Source: Gammaproteobacteria bacterium
GTDB lineage: Bacteria; Pseudomonadota; Gammaproteobacteria; SZUA-229
Assembly (NCBI GenBank): GCA_011321985.1
Contig: DROB01000442.1
Coordinates: forward strand, 1-6,489
DNA length: 6,489 bases
Direction: 5' to 3'
Positions within the stretch are counted from its first letter, which is position 1; every line of letters starts with the position of its first letter. A model generated the notes under the pieces. That model was not told where the DNA came from and searched no databases. It saw only the letters and a program-made list of their open reading frames with translations. Positions 6,417 to 6,489 of the stretch are shown here, piece by piece. The position numbers and the translations under genes were made by a program.

Positions 6417-6489
6417 AAAAGTAAAATTACTGCTGTCCCGTTAACTTTCTCTTTTGCCACCAGAAAGGGCGGTAGCGTCGGTTCATATG

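Noticed and set aside
6071..6460. A 129-codon - strand frame starting at 6460
   Set aside because: Its first third is translated repeat DNA (6345-6416) and its last part is out of frame with the more convincing tail at 6182-6087. I kept only the possible remnant, at low confidence.
6427..6486. Short - strand frame of 19 codons (MNRRYRPFWWQKRKLTGQQ) at the window end
   Set aside because: Too short and next to repeat DNA; it could be the tail of a gene beyond the window or part of a longer repeat. Nothing decides between these.

Overview
The window reads as a chromosomal stretch from a gammaproteobacterium of moderate GC. Evidence for this is a RimI-type acetyltransferase, a full-length peptide release factor 3 (prfC), and DUF1415 and DUF1304 family proteins, a combination common in that class. 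I cannot name genus or species. Nothing points to a phage, plasmid or transposon; the only mobile-looking material is short palindromic repeat DNA in the two gene-free stretches.

Layout, left half (+ strand): the window opens inside or at the very start of rimI (1-432). A lipoprotein with a zinc-protease HExxH motif follows (466-1575), then prfC (1646-3235). prfC has a perfect TATAAT box only 9 bases before its ATG and no visible ribosome binding site. 

Middle (3236-3539): a gene-free gap between convergent transcription units. It is mostly a nested inverted repeat: outer arms of the 'GCCGCGAAGGA(C/T)GCGAA' type around an inner 28-base palindrome.

Right half (- strand, read from right to left): a tight run of four genes, probably one operon. 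They are an unrecognised 183-aa helical protein (6084-5533), a DUF1415 protein (5513-4965, GTG start), a four-helix DUF1304 membrane protein (4948-4592), and a lipoprotein of the metallo-beta-lactamase fold (about 4553-3540). Gaps are 16-40 bases. The substrate and shared role of the last three are unknown.

Right end (6085-6489): no intact gene. It holds a second copy of the repeat arm carrying a 33-base insertion, and between that repeat and the operon a stretch that looks like a frame-disrupted gene remnant on the - strand. The housekeeping genes are ordinary. The points that merit a second look are the near-leaderless arrangement of prfC, the odd histidine spacing of the protease-like lipoprotein, the interrupted repeat, and the possible remnant. 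I did not find convincing evidence of a new multi-gene system.
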